Assembly (NCBI GenBank): GCA_947095535.1
Contig: OX352772.1
Coordinates: forward strand, 222,647,617-222,711,616
Reading direction: 5' to 3'
DNA length: 64,000 nt
Source of the DNA: Poecilobothrus nobilitatus
Taxonomy: Eukaryota > Arthropoda > Insecta > Diptera > Dolichopodidae
Part shown: one piece after another, positions 1-10,525 of the stretch
How the letters are laid out: each line of letters begins with the position of its first letter
Position numbering within the stretch: position 1 is the stretch's first letter
Made by a program: the position numbers and the translations under genes
Notes under the pieces: generated by a model
Database searches by the model: none
What the model was told of the DNA's origin: nothing
Seen by the model: only the letters and a program-made list of their open reading frames with translations

Positions 1-941
1 ATGCCAATAATTTTTTATATTATTTATTCTTCCGCATTCAAGATCAAACGAGGGTGGAACTTCTTTTTGCTTTATCTTTATAATTTTATTGCATGTGGCA
101 TCTCTGGTATGTAATATTAAATTTTGTTTTAATTGTTCATATTTGTCATTTACATTATCTGACATAAATATTATTATTGACACTCTTTCAATTTTTGTTT
201 TATTTTTCTAACATCTGTTGTTTTGACATTAATTGGAACATCAACAATTTTTTTTTTTTAAGTATTATTATTTATTTCAGCTATTATAATTTGATGATCA
301 GAAATTTCAGTATTTAGGTGAGTAATATTAGTATTTATTTTTACATTATTAGAAATAAAATTATCTAAACAGGTTTTACTTATTAGTCTAGTGGTAGTAT
401 AGTCACAAAAGAAGAAGCCATTACTTTCCACAATAGTTTTATACATTTCAATATCTGAAGAGGCATTGTTTATGTTAAAATTAAAATCACCAAATATGTA
501 AGTTTCATACTTAGAAAGATTTGCTAAATTATACTCTAATATTTCATTAAATTTATTTATATTTTCACAATTTCTTTCAGGTGGTCTGTATATAGCTGAG
601 ACAAAGATATGGTTTTTATTGAAGTTAAAACTGATATTTATAATGTTATGATATTCATCAGAATAAATATATTGAAGTTTATAATTAAGTGTTTTGTGTA
701 TATATATTGCAGTGCCACCTCCTTTACGTGTTTTTCTACATGAAAATACATTACTAGAATTCATTAAATTAACCTGACTAGTTTCATAATCAAACAACCA
801 AGTTTCAGTGAATACAATTAAGTGAACAATTGTTTTTAAACTTTCTAATATAAGTGATATGTCTTGAGATACATAACCACAAACTTCTTTTACATGAATT
901 TTGAGTGGTAAAATAAAATCTTCATAGTGTTTATTCAACAT
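1..941 (-). pseudogene. LINE ORF2: AP-like endonuclease domain and start of RT linker (CR1/Jockey-like), runs off window
   Basis: The open part is 258-941 (227 aa). Endonuclease motifs seen in order are FTETWLFDYE, a GGGTAIYI segment, AIYRPPE, FGDFNFN and the terminal SDHQIIIAE, the usual order in apurinic-like endonucleases of non-LTR retrotransposons, which nick target DNA to prime reverse transcription. The frame stops in a T-rich run near 250. Below it, positions 1-250 still translate in pieces into a lysine-rich endonuclease-RT linker, so the RT lies outside the window. The start overlaps the end of ORF1 by 11 nt (931-941), a common ORF1/ORF2 arrangement. Family placement (CR1/Jockey group) is inferred from motif style. 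The copy is inactive. Confidence 0.8.
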
Positions 942-1908
942 TTATATTGGATGTTGATAAAACTCGGATAATTTTGCTATTTTCTGTTTTTCTAATTAAT
1001 ATTTTACCCTCTTTAATCCATGCATATTTTATAAGTTTTTTTTTCTTCATATCCCTAGCTTTTTTATATAACAAGCTGAAATACGAGGTTAGTTTCTCGT
1101 TTATAAATATTGGTTTGCAATTACCTTTATCTTTGTAAGATTCAAAAATAGACATATTTAAATTTTTAAAATTTTTCTTTTTCTCCATTATTTTTTGTAT
1201 AATTTCTGAATTACTAAATTCTACAACAATTTTTTCGGGCTCACCTGAGTTCTTGGACCTCTTTTTGCTTCTATAGGAATGATTTATATGCTCTGTTTTC
1301 AAATCAGTACCAATACTTTTAGCTACATTTATAATTAATTCAGATATTGAAGTGTCAGCTATCTCCTCTATTCCTGTGAATTCCACTATGTTAGATAAGC
1401 GTTTCTGTTTCATCTTTTCAATTTCTATAAAATTATACTCCACTTTATCTTTCAACTGTTTATTTTCATTCTTAAGTTGCATATTTTCTTCGATTAGATT
1501 ATCTATTAGGTTTTTGATAGAGTTAACCTCATTTTGGAGTTCTTCAAATTCTTTAATGAGTAGTTAACTTTTCTATTATTTCATCTAGTTTTCTCATTAT
1601 TTTTTCATTATAATCACTTTTGCTAGTGATTATTGTACTTTTGTTGAGATTGCTCAAGTTTAGGTTTGACGTGCAAATACCACTCTTATCAATTGTAAGT
1701 CTTATTTTTTTCTTGTTGTACAGGTTGTACACATCCATTTTTTATCAGCATCCTCTAAGTAATCTTGAAGCTCCTCATTTTCCAATCCAGTGCATGTATC
1801 ATGGACCCACTTTTTATAATCACCATTGCATTGGATCGCTTTATTATTTTTTTTTAAATTAAATTTTTTCTTACATTGTAAACATTCTACAACTTTACCG
1901 CCTGACAT
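931..1908 (-). pseudogene. LINE ORF1: PHD-type zinc finger, coiled coil and FP-like RNA-binding domain, two frameshifts
   Basis: Three overlapping open pieces (1908-1702, 1738-1553, 1482-931) read in different frames as one ORF1 with two frameshifts. The N-terminus has paired cysteines (CLQC, later a histidine-cysteine HDTC and a final CTTC) in PHD-finger spacing. The middle is Lys/Glu/Asn rich with heptad-like leucines (NENKQLKDKVEY), a likely coiled coil. The C-terminal half resembles the FP25K-like ORF1 domain of insect LINEs (VVEF...IIQKIMEKKK, IFINEKLT). Such proteins bind the element RNA and chaperone it into RNPs. It sits directly upstream of the endonuclease ORF on the same strand. 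The ATG lies about 6 nt inside the element's apparent 5' boundary with the neighbouring LTR-element block. Confidence 0.75.
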
Positions 1909-1914
1909 TTTGAC

Positions 1915-2570
1915 ATAAAGAAAGGAAACAATTTACATCATACTTAGGGATAAAATTATATTATCCTACACATAGGGGCTCGTCCAGGATTTGGTATCAC
2001 AAATCCCGTCATATTTTTTTCATCAAGATTATCGTCAAAATATTCAGCAATATTACTGGATTTATTCACTAAAATATGCAGTAATATTATATTTACTAAA
2101 ATACTTATCAAGAATCCATGTTTTAGTTATAGTTACTCATCAAAGTATCCAGGGTGACTTATTCAAGTATCCAGGGATACATGCTAGAATATTCAGTAAT
2201 AATAGTACTCCTTCATCAAATATCAAAATGTTCACCCAAAATATCCAGCAAAATTTATAGCAGTATATATATTCATCAGAGATATCAACTCTACCAATCA
2301 ATTCATCAATCAACTAAGCAAGTAATAATTTACAAATAAAAATCAAGATAAATTTTTCCCCAAAGTTGATGAAGATTATATTAAAATTTTTATTTATAAA
2401 TAATACAATTAGTTTTTTTGAAATTTATTTTAGAATATAATTATAGTAAAAATATCAAAAAGGAAAAATAATAATTAAAAACAAGGAAGCTTGATTTTAG
2501 TTTATATAATAAAAGAAGAGTTGTTTTAGTTTATTCATTCATTTGAAAATATGATAATATAAGAAGAAAC
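1915..2570 (+). mobile_element. LTR-retrotransposon 3' end of LTR, primer-binding site and leader (copy 1)
   Basis: The block is repeated almost identically at 25025-25680. It begins inside an LTR that appears to end in CCTACA (1965-1970). Next comes TAGGGGCTCGTCCAGGAT (1973-1990), which matches the classic tRNA-Pro primer-binding site TGGGGGCTCGTCCGGGAT at 16 of 18 bases. The rest is a non-coding leader with diffuse repeats of a 'tattcagtaatatta' and 'atccaggg' type. Short open frames at 1991-2339 look like chance. The element body is missing because a gypsy LTR follows at 2571. Assigning this to an LTR element rests on the PBS match and is inference. Confidence 0.55.
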
Positions 2571-3266
2571 TGTAGCGAACACACTACATACCATACAAAT
2601 TTTATTATAATCATGTTTCAAGGCAATTCAATGAAACATATTATAATTTCACTTTTAATCCAATATAATTTTAAAAATACATTGTTTCGCTAAAAATAAT
2701 AAATGCTTAAATTTCATTTGTTATGTTATTTTATATTATATTCAAGTATTATCTAATTATCTAAAAATTAAAACCCCAAAAAAAAATGTAAACAACACAT
2801 GGTCATAGCAAGAACAAAAATACAAGCTCATCAAAATGTACTGAGTACGCTTTTAAAGTAGTAAAAGAAAAATTTTGTTTTCCAATAAAATACCTGAAAC
2901 AAAAAATTGCAATATAACAAAAAACTGTAACTGAACTTTAAAGAACGTCATAAAATATAATTGTAACTTTATAAAAAATTTTAAATACTATGACCCATAT
3001 AATTTGTATGTGTCATTAAAGAATTTAGATATTAATTATTAAAATAAAAATGCTGATTTAAGAATTTTTAAATTAGGTAATTTTAAATTGTAATTATTGA
3101 ATCAATACATGTAAAAAGCATAATTTTGTAATACACTTATTTTTACTAAAATTCTGTATAAATACCAAGAACATTTGCAAATAAACATAGATTAATTACA
3201 ATCTTCTTCTGTGGTAACCAGAAGAAAGATTAAAGGAAAAATCACTGTTTTATTTTTAAAATTGAC
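2571..3266 (+). mobile_element. Gypsy-type LTR (copy 1), interrupted by piggyBac
   Basis: This segment starts TGTAGCGAACACACTACATA and aligns along its length with the LTR at 25681-26414 and the LTR at 37297-38036, which starts TGTAGT and ends ACTACA. It is non-coding, with a likely promoter and R region (GTATAAATACC near 3158 is TATA-like). The piggyBac terminal repeat starts at 3267, so only the left part of the LTR is present here. Copy 1 lacks a stretch of about 40 bp that copy 2 has near 26010-26048. Confidence 0.75.
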
Positions 3267-4133
3267 AACCTATTAGTGCATATGATCTGTTTAAACAAAT
3301 TGCAAAAAAATGGCAGTTATAATAAATTATTCAAATGTAATAGTCAAAGTATGCCAAGATTTAATAATTATAATATTGTAGTGTAAAATTATGTACAATT
3401 TGTTTAGTGTTTTTGATGGAAAGACTTATTTTTTGTAAATTAAATTTTGTGAAATGAATTTTTCTAATAAAGGGTAAGTAAAGCTACTATTATATTTAGT
3501 GTATACTGACTTTTTCTAAATGTAACAAAAATTAGTTTATAAAAACATGAACCAAATAAGTAATAAGTGAACATTATTTATTTTGACGTTTTCATTTTTT
3601 TTACTACATTTATTAAAGCATCTGTTTTAACAGACATCATGCACGATAAGCATAATTAATTTTTCTAAAATATTATTATATAGAATCAATTTACATGAAA
3701 TTTTGGACATGATAGAAGCTAATGATAATGAGCAAGAAGCTACAATTTATATGATACCTCCTGATAATGTTGGTAACGCAACAGATGAGGATTCCGACGA
3801 TGCGGACAATGAACATATTGGAGATATCGATCATTTGGGAGTACAAATGTTAAAAACATAATACGAAGTAAGAGTTGAAGAACATTACTGGGACTCAGAA
3901 GATGATTTACCTCTTTATTTTGCTAGCAAAAGAACAAAACTATATGGAAAACTAAAGTGGAATATTGAACCAAATCGAAATGTAGTAACTAATTGTGATG
4001 AGATTAAACCTCCGGCAGAATTAAATGAATTATCAACACCATTACAATTTTTTAATTTATTTTTCAATCAAGATATTATTTCTAACATTGTTGATCAGAC
4101 AAATATTTATAGTGCGAATAAAAATGCTTGTTT
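3267..4133 (+). pseudogene. piggyBac-like element, 5' part only (copy 1)
   Basis: The left terminal repeat AACCTATTAGTGCA lies at 3267-3280. About 430 bp later an acidic transposase N-terminus begins (from 3700, with Asp/Glu-rich DEDSDD), followed by an in-frame TAA near 3859 and the conserved piggyBac entry region (KLYGKLKWN, PLQFFNLFF). The copy breaks off at 4133 in the middle of the transposase, where the longer copy at 26415-28724 continues, and unrelated sequence follows. The same TAA occurs in the other two copies in this window. Confidence 0.75.
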
Positions 4134-5110
4134 GACAATAGAATCAAATTTTCTGACAATAGAAGTATTACTTATATGCATATTTTGGAAAAAGTATATA
4201 ACTCTGATTTTGTAACCAACTCTAAAATCTCTTCTAATTCAGAATCTCGCACATATATATATTAGCAAATATTCTGAAAAAAGGGAATACCCCAATTTTT
4301 ATACAATACTCTAAAATCTCTCCTAATGCGTTTGCTTTACAGATTCTATTATTCTCTTCTTTTAATAATCCAAAATAGTGTGCGTCTTAATTTCAAATCA
4401 AAAAAAAATAAAGCCCGCGAGTTTTAATTCCTTTTAATTATGGGCTTTAATTCCAATTCAAAAAGGGTTATTTATAATTATAACAAAAACCAATCACTGC
4501 ATTCCGAGTCAGCTAAAGTTGCCATTATGGCCAAAGCAAAAATTAAACGTGTTTTTACTTCGGAACTTGAAATTGATTCTCAATGAAATCACCTAGTGTT
4601 CTTTCCATCTCATGGAGTATCAAGCCAAGCTATTTCATCAGGACATATTAAAATACATCGTGAATGCAAGTACCTGTGGGTTAATGACCATTTCATATAT
4701 ATTAGGAAGGCGGACAATACAAAGGTCTACAAGATACAAAATATCAATACTATTCTTTTCATTCAAAATAATTTGTCTAATTAAGTATAACAAAGCAATA
4801 ATTTTTAAAAAGTATTGTATTATTAGTAATAAAATTTGTATAATTTTTACCAATATTTAATATCAAAATTCACACATTTTTATTCATTTTAAATTTTCAT
4901 ATATTATTTATTTACTTTATGTATTTATTTTACCATTATAATATGGTTCATTAATATACTATATTTTCTTATTTGCATTTATATTTTATTATTGGTTTAT
5001 TTAGTTATATTTTTGATTTTATTAATTATTTATCTAGTTATTAATAGATTTTTTTTTAAAACAAAATACAATATTGATTTTATTATTTACTTTTTATGCT
5101 ATCTATTTCA
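4134..5110. other. AT-rich stretch without recognisable gene; contains a short dispersed repeat
   Basis: No convincing coding region is visible. Positions 4165-4330 are an inverted relative of the duplicated repeat at 47425-47585: both contain a 'gagattctgaattag' motif and an 'acaaaatcagagttata' motif, suggesting a small non-autonomous element. A 19-codon open frame starting ATGGCCAAAGCAAAA at 4528 ends at once and is not supported. The 4596-4860 frames on both strands are AT-rich chance ORFs. Confidence 0.4.
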
Positions 5111-5330
5111 GAATTAAAAAACATATAGCTACTACTCATTTATTAGTAAATCACACCGATACATGGTCATAACTCACAGTGGGACATAAGTTCCTAAGGG
5201 ACCTTTGACTCATAGCAATGAGCCAAAACTCGGTAGGGGACTTATGAACCTGAGAGGCTTGACTCAGAGTGGTGGGTCATAACTCCCTTATACAGTTCCC
5301 AGCTGAGAGGTTATTAGTAATATTTAATAT
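5111..5330. repeat. Short dispersed repeat 'D' (left copy)
   Basis: The motif starting AACATATAGCTACTACTCAT and running through 'tggtcataactcacagtgggacataag' and 'tgactcatagcaatgagcca' recurs at 7229-7345. The two copies flank the E1 element in direct orientation. It has internal short palindromes (gggacataag / cttatgaacc and tgactca / tgagcca). It is non-coding. About 330 bp of AT-rich DNA with nothing recognisable separates it from E1. Confidence 0.5.
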
Positions 5331-5664
5331 AATTTTTCTACTTTATATTAAATATAAAATAACACTGACATCAGTTACGGAATATATACAGACTCTCTTG
5401 AACTATAATATCAAAAATAATTAGCACACATTTGGAGTTGGATTCGAAATCAAGGTATTCCCTTTTTCCAAAATTAAGAAAAAAACAATAATTTTACACA
5501 CAAAATACATTTTGAAAGATTATTTTGGAACTCTTTCACCATATCGACGAATATCAACATTACAAAAAATTACTAAATCTTTTATCGTATTATAACTATA
5601 ATATTTATAAGAAAATATTGGATTTTTGAGAGCGTTGAATAAATACATAATTTTTGCTTTCTTT

Positions 5665-7222
5665 TTATACCCGTACGATAGGATCGGGTATAATAACATT
5701 ACTCCTCCGTTTGCAACACCTCGAAATAAGCGAGCTAGATATACTTTCAAAGGTATGGATCGGATCAGAAAAAAATTCTAAGACTTTTGAGCCATGTCCG
5801 TCCGTCCGTCCGTCCGTCCGTCCATCAGCACGCTAACTCAAAAACTAAGAAAGCTAGAATCTTGAAAATTACACAAAGTATTCTGGAAGTAATTTGTAGG
5901 TTCCCTATTTTTTTTGGTTGAGTTTGGACCAAGCCTTAGGGTAGCTCTCGAACACCTAACTTTTGGATCCCCACATTTTTTTTGTAATAGAGCTATGAAA
6001 TTTTAACTGCTGATAGATCTCACGAAAATATTAATTTTATTTTAAATAACTTTTTTTTGTAGCCCCACTCGTTACGGAGCTACAGCTCCCCAAAAGTTCA
6101 AAAAAGCACTATATTTAAATTGTTATAGCAACAGTTTTATAAGACATATCTTCATTTTGAAAACGACAGAAGATTACTACTTTTATTAGCTTTAAAAGTG
6201 TATATATAATAAATATATATTTGTGGCATGCGGTGTCTTAATTTACCATTATGTAAAACTCAAATTTTGAAAAATCCTTTAACCCTTCTATCTTCTTAAC
6301 GGGTTAAGTTGGAAACTTGAAATTTTGACAGAGGTTAGATCTTTGAAAATAAGTATGAGTCATTTCAGAAATTTTTTTTGTATCACTCTCCGTTTAGGAG
6401 CTGTAAGGGGTCAAAAACTGAAAATTTCCTATTTTTAAACACCTGTAACTTGAACACCTGTTCAAATTTTTTTGAAGTAATACACAAAAATTAAAGCTTC
6501 AACATTATGCTCTTATTTCTGTTAATAACTTTTTTTAATAATATAGGGTTACTTTATAATTGACGAAAGTGTTACTTGATTTTTTCAAATTTTCTAACAA
6601 ATTTCTTTAACGAATTTTTTGCATTTTGTTTTACTCGATAATTTGAAATTGTTGAGGATATAATGCGTAGTACATAAAAATTGAAGAATTTTTATTTATA
6701 TGATATTAATATATATACATACTTATATAATATCATGTTTATTTACATATCGTATATGTCACTAGTGAATGAATGATAAGAGTATAGATGTATATTATAT
6801 AGCGCCGTATTTACATACATATATGTATTTTATTGTACTTATAAGAAATTATTCTGTCAATGGAATATTTAAATATAATATAATATAATATTTAAAATTA
6901 TTTTTACTATTTTGTACTAAGTAAATTTAATATACATTTACCGCTTAGTATTAAATGGTACTATAGAATATTTGAAAAAGTTTTGGATTGATAATCGTTA
7001 TGTGAAAGGTTAGAATCTGCTTTTGAAGAATGTACATATAAACATATAGTTTGAATATATGTACAACCCATAGTACTAGAAATTATAAAATTCACCGAAA
7101 TTATTTTAAAATACTAAAATATTAAAAAAATAATATTGTGAGCAGAGTGACAGGCTGTGAACATACTAACGGTTCGTACGGGTATCTAAGAGTTGACAAA
7201 GGCAACTGTATTCTTCCTCGTT
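5665..7222 (+). repeat. E repeat E1: non-coding dispersed element with CCGT microsatellite
   Basis: This is a 1.56-kb non-coding repeat, related to E2 (18025), E3 (20423, inverted), E4 (22221) and E5 (61594). The left end is TATACCCGTACGATAGGATC and the right end is TCGTACGGGTATCTAAGAG followed by about 35 bp ending CTTCCTCGTT. The matching TACCCGTACGA / TCGTACGGGTA pair gives an 11-bp subterminal inverted repeat. A (TCCG)n run at 5797-5822 sits about 130 bp from the left end. The inside is rich in 'aaatttaccgtt', 'aacggagctac' and 'gaaattttgaca' modules. No transposase is encoded, so it must be non-autonomous if mobile. The small open frames inside (5520-5836) are not genes. Confidence 0.75.
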
Positions 7223-7228
7223 AAAAAT

Positions 7229-7345
7229 AAAAAACATATAGCTACTATTCATTTATGAGTTAGTCACACCGGTAAATGGTCATAACTTCCAGTGGGACAT
7301 AAGTCCCTAAGGGACTTTTGACTCATAACAATGAGCCATAACTTT
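7229..7345. repeat. Short dispersed repeat 'D' (right copy, flanking E1)
   Basis: This is a second copy of the 5111-5230 repeat, about 85-90 percent similar by eye, beginning AACATATAGCTACTATTCAT. It immediately follows the right end of E1 and precedes the mariner-like transposase remnant. The arrangement suggests either a duplication around E1 or two independent copies. Confidence 0.5.
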
Positions 7346-7369
7346 TTAACTCATCAATAAATTGTAATA

Positions 7370-8388
7370 TTGTGCGGAAATTTCAAGAACCTGGTGCAGT
7401 ACAAGATTGAAAAAGACATCAGTATGCTCGTGCCGGTCGTTCACTAAAAAATGTTGGCGCTGTGAGTGATAGTGTTACAGCTGACCCCACCATGTCAATT
7501 TCCCGAAGTTCACGACAATTGGGATTTTCTGAGTCAACTGTATGACGCATTATGCACAAAGACTTAGCTTTGAAGGCCTACAAAGTTAAATGGACACAAG
7601 AATTGCTGCCACAATGTCATCCCAGTCGTCGAGACTTTGCCAATTGGATACTGGAACAAAACGACGATTTTTCAAAAAAAATCATCTTTTCGGACGAAGC
7701 ACATTTCGAGATCCGTGGCTACATTAATAAGCAAAACTGCCATATTTTGGAAGAGGAAAACCTTCGCGTGATTCAAGAGAAGCCAACGCATCCACAAAGA
7801 GTCACTGATTGGTATGCATTGTGGTTTGGTGGTGTGATTAGTCCGTTCTTTTTCGAAAATGATGCTGGCAGAGCTATAACCGTTAACGGTACCAGATATT
7901 GTAACATGATCACAAATTTTTTATGGTTAAAACTTGAAAATATTGATACTGAGGACTTGTGGTTTCAACAAGTTCGGGCTACGTGCCATACACCCAGAGA
8001 AACACTGCAATTACTACAAACAAAGTTTCCAGACCGTGTTATCTCCAAATTCGATGACATGAATTGGCCTTTAAGATCCTGGTATTTGACACCGTTAGAC
8101 TTCTTTCTCTGGGCCTATGTGAAAGGACAGGTCTACATGGATAATCCTCGAAACGTTGAAGCAGTGAAGGCACAAATTATTCGAGTTATTGGTGAGATAG
8201 AGCCGCAACTATTCCAGAATGTGACCGAAAATTTTGATAAAAGAATCAGGTACTGTAGAGACGCTAAGAGGTGGTCACATGGGAGATATCATTTTCTGAG
8301 TATAAATGGCAAACATTGTACTTCAAAAATAAATAAAAACTTATCTAGTTTCAATTCAAATTCTATGTCTTTTATTATTTACTTTTGA
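7370..8388 (+). pseudogene. Tc1/mariner-superfamily transposase, inactive
   Basis: An N-terminal helix-turn-helix region is readable from about 7370 (RKFQEPGAVQ, GFSESTV) with stops, joining a 278-aa open frame at 7552-8388. It has the family motifs KDLALKAYK, FSDEAHFEI (first catalytic Asp), WCGF-like WYALWFGGV, GTRYCNMITNF, FQQVRATCHT and YLTPLDFFLWAYVK (third catalytic Asp). The second catalytic position, normally the Asp in FQQDGATCHT, is Val here, so the enzyme would be dead even without the N-terminal stops. Related transposases are common in insects. Flanking terminal inverted repeats were not found. Confidence 0.85.
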
Positions 8389-8449
8389 AAACTCAATTTT
8401 AAAGACCCTTGACCAAATTTTTTGGGGCCTTATTTTTGGGCGGGTCTAA

Positions 8450-10031
8450 AAGTCGAACTTTTAAAATTTTTATTGCTATATTTAATTTCTTCTACAAAAT
8501 CGGTGACTATTGGTTCCCTAGATACAAGGGCTTCTCCAAAATAACAACAAATTAATTTTTAATGTCATCGCAATGGTGTAAAAAGAAAGGAAAACTTTTT
8601 TTTATGATCTTCAAAAGTTTGTTTATAATATATATAATTAAGTTCATAAGTATTAATTATTGTGTATATTATAGGTACATACACATGATATATAGAATTA
8701 TTTAACTATATATACATATTACATAATATGTATAAATTACTTTTTCGAAGTAATATAAAACGTAAGGCCAGTAAAATAAAGTGGATCTCTAAAAGTTTTT
8801 TTATAATTTTCAAACATTATATTACTATAGAATATAGATACTACTAAAAATTATTCAAATAATTTAAATGGGGATATCAAATAAATTTTCAAATACTTTA
8901 TTTGTATTTGAAAAAATAAAGTCAAATACTTGTACTCAAAGAATTTGAAATATACTTTGTATTTGAGAAAATTAAGTTAAATATTTGTATTTAAAAAGTA
9001 TTGATAATTTTACTTCAAATACTGTTACTCAAGAATTTTGTATTCAAATACTTGAAGTTAAATACTTTTACTCGATGAGTAGTATACCATTTGTATCTTA
9101 CCCTGCTCTGATCTATATATATAATTTCTGGTACCAGTTTTCTTTTCATTATTATTATATATGCACATACTTAATTTGTACTTGGAAAATTAATTTAAAT
9201 TTAAAAAATTTAAAGAAAGTCATTGACCTTAAATGGGTTAAAATCTTAAAGAATTTTAATGCAGTTTTAATGTTAAAATTTTTAAGAAATAAAATTCAAT
9301 TTTTGATTAGCATCCGATAAAGTAACATATATAAAAGCAAGTAAATAGATGAATTAATAAAATAAAAGAAAGGTGAATTAAAATCAGTGTGTTTCATTTT
9401 TATTTAGAAATCCGAAAAGAAAAATCGCTAAAGTTAGATTCCTAGCTAACATTGCGCGTTTGAGTCTATTTAATTTGTCTAACCAAATTTGTTTTCTAAA
9501 ATTTTTTTTTTATCAATACATATTATTAATTATATTTTTTAACAAATATAATTAATGAAATATTTATATTGTAACTCTGAGAACTGTGAATTAAAAATAA
9601 ATAAATTATAATACATCATATATATATCGTCAACTATTTCTCAGTAATCTTAAAAATCTTACTTCCCGATTATTTTGCTCTATCATAAAAATAGATAAAA
9701 CCGCAAGTTAAACATTTAATATAAGTTTTACCAGATTACATAATATGTTAATCAATAGAAACAGATGAAAACAGATCGAAAAAAATATAAAAATAAGTTT
9801 TCTCTTTCGTTCATCCTTTTCTTTTTTCTCTACAATTAATATTTTTACTCTACTTTTAGCTTCAAATTGATTGTTTGTGGCTTCGTGAATCAAATGCAGA
9901 TTGGATTCATATAGTTCCAACGTGTTCTGTTCTAAGTTTAAATTTAATATTTTTAATACAAATAATAAAGGTAAGAAAAATTTAAAAGTTTTATTAATTT
10001 TTTTTTTTTTTAAATAATAATATAAAATAAG
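8450..10031. other. AT-rich non-coding DNA upstream of GPCR exons; CAAATACT-like repeats at 8880-9075
   Basis: There is no convincing gene. Positions 8880-9075 hold irregular repeats of 'tcaaatacttgtatttga' type on both strands, an imperfect low-complexity array. The frames at 8985-9320 (+) and 9708-9920 (-) lack any recognisable domain. If the GPCR exons at 10032 belong to a live gene, this stretch is probably intron: a pyrimidine-rich tract and an AG acceptor end it at 10031. Confidence 0.4.
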
Positions 10032-10217
10032 GTACTCATAAGAAAACTACGCTCGGGAAATACGCAAGAAACTAAACAATATCAAAAGGCTTCAAAAGCA
10101 TTATTAGTTTTAATTCCACTACTGGGTATAACATATCTTGTTATATTAGCAGGACTTTCTCATGGATTGGAAAGTCATTTATTTAAAGCATTGCAAGCTA
10201 TTTTAATAAGCTTACAG
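10032..10217 (+). CDS. Class B (secretin-family) neuropeptide GPCR, exon with TM6 and start of TM7
   Basis: This is a 62-codon exon in one open frame, bounded by a T-rich tract plus AG (10030-10031) and a consensus donor CAG|GTAAGA at 10218. It reads from the third intracellular loop ([18 protein letters not shown]) into TM6 [16 protein letters not shown], a short extracellular loop ([10 protein letters not shown]) and the first half of TM7 ([10 protein letters not shown]). This is the hallmark TM6-TM7 layout of class B hormone receptors. Among insect receptors it most recalls diuretic-hormone/CRF-like and related peptide receptors, but the subtype is uncertain. TM1-TM5 exons were not found in the window. 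It is the clearest host-gene sequence here. Receptors of this kind act at the plasma membrane and usually signal through Gs and cAMP. Confidence 0.75.
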
Positions 10218-10304
10218 GTAAGATAAGAACAACATTTTTATTTATTAATTATTTTGAACAACTTTTCTATTTTTTTCTTATTTAAAAATTTTTTAATTAC
10301 AAAG

Positions 10305-10430
10305 GGACTAGTAGTATCAGTAATCTTTTGTTTTCTAAATGCAGAAGTGAAGCATGTGCTACGGCAATAAAATTGAAGTGTGGTACGAAATGAGATATTT
10401 ATACATAGAAAATGGCATCACTAATAGAAG
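10305..10430 (+). CDS. Class B GPCR, exon with TM7 and proximal C-tail; premature stop or frameshift
   Basis: After an 87-bp intron (10218-10304, GT-AG, phase 0) the frame continues GLVVSVIFCFLNAEVKHVLR. This contains the class B TM7/helix 8 signature (QG across the intron, then FCFLN.EVKH). A TAA follows directly at 10368. One reading is decay: shifting frame there gives KIEVWYEMRYLYIENGITNR up to a donor AG|GTAGGT at 10431, which looks like a plausible receptor tail. The alternatives are an assembly indel or a truncated receptor isoform. FCFLN in place of the common YCFLN is conservative. Confidence 0.65.
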
Positions 10431-10502
10431 GTAGGTATTTTAAAAATAATTTTGGTTAATTAGAGATAAATATAAGTAAAAAATATGTATAAACTTCCGC
10501 AG

Positions 10503-10525
10503 AGAGGTGTCGACATCACATAACG
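10503..10525 (+). CDS. Possible 23-bp micro-exon of the GPCR C-tail
   Basis: An acceptor CTTCCGCAG at 10494-10502 and a donor CG|GTAAAA at 10526 bracket 23 bp. Joined in phase to the shifted frame of the previous exon, this would code REVSTSHN, a short Ser/Thr-rich tail typical of GPCR C-termini. Splice signals and phase agree, but the segment is so short that chance cannot be excluded. Confidence 0.3.

Noticed and set aside
4596..4860. Small overlapping frames as a gene
   Set aside because: Three frames on both strands of similar length with no motif; a chance result in AT-rich DNA.
5797..5822. CCGT microsatellite as an independent simple repeat
   Set aside because: It occurs at the same place in every E copy, so it is an internal part of that family.
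8985..9320. 111-aa open frame near the GPCR exons
   Set aside because: It overlaps low-complexity CAAATACT-type repeats and shows no receptor motif; I could not tie it to TM1-TM5.
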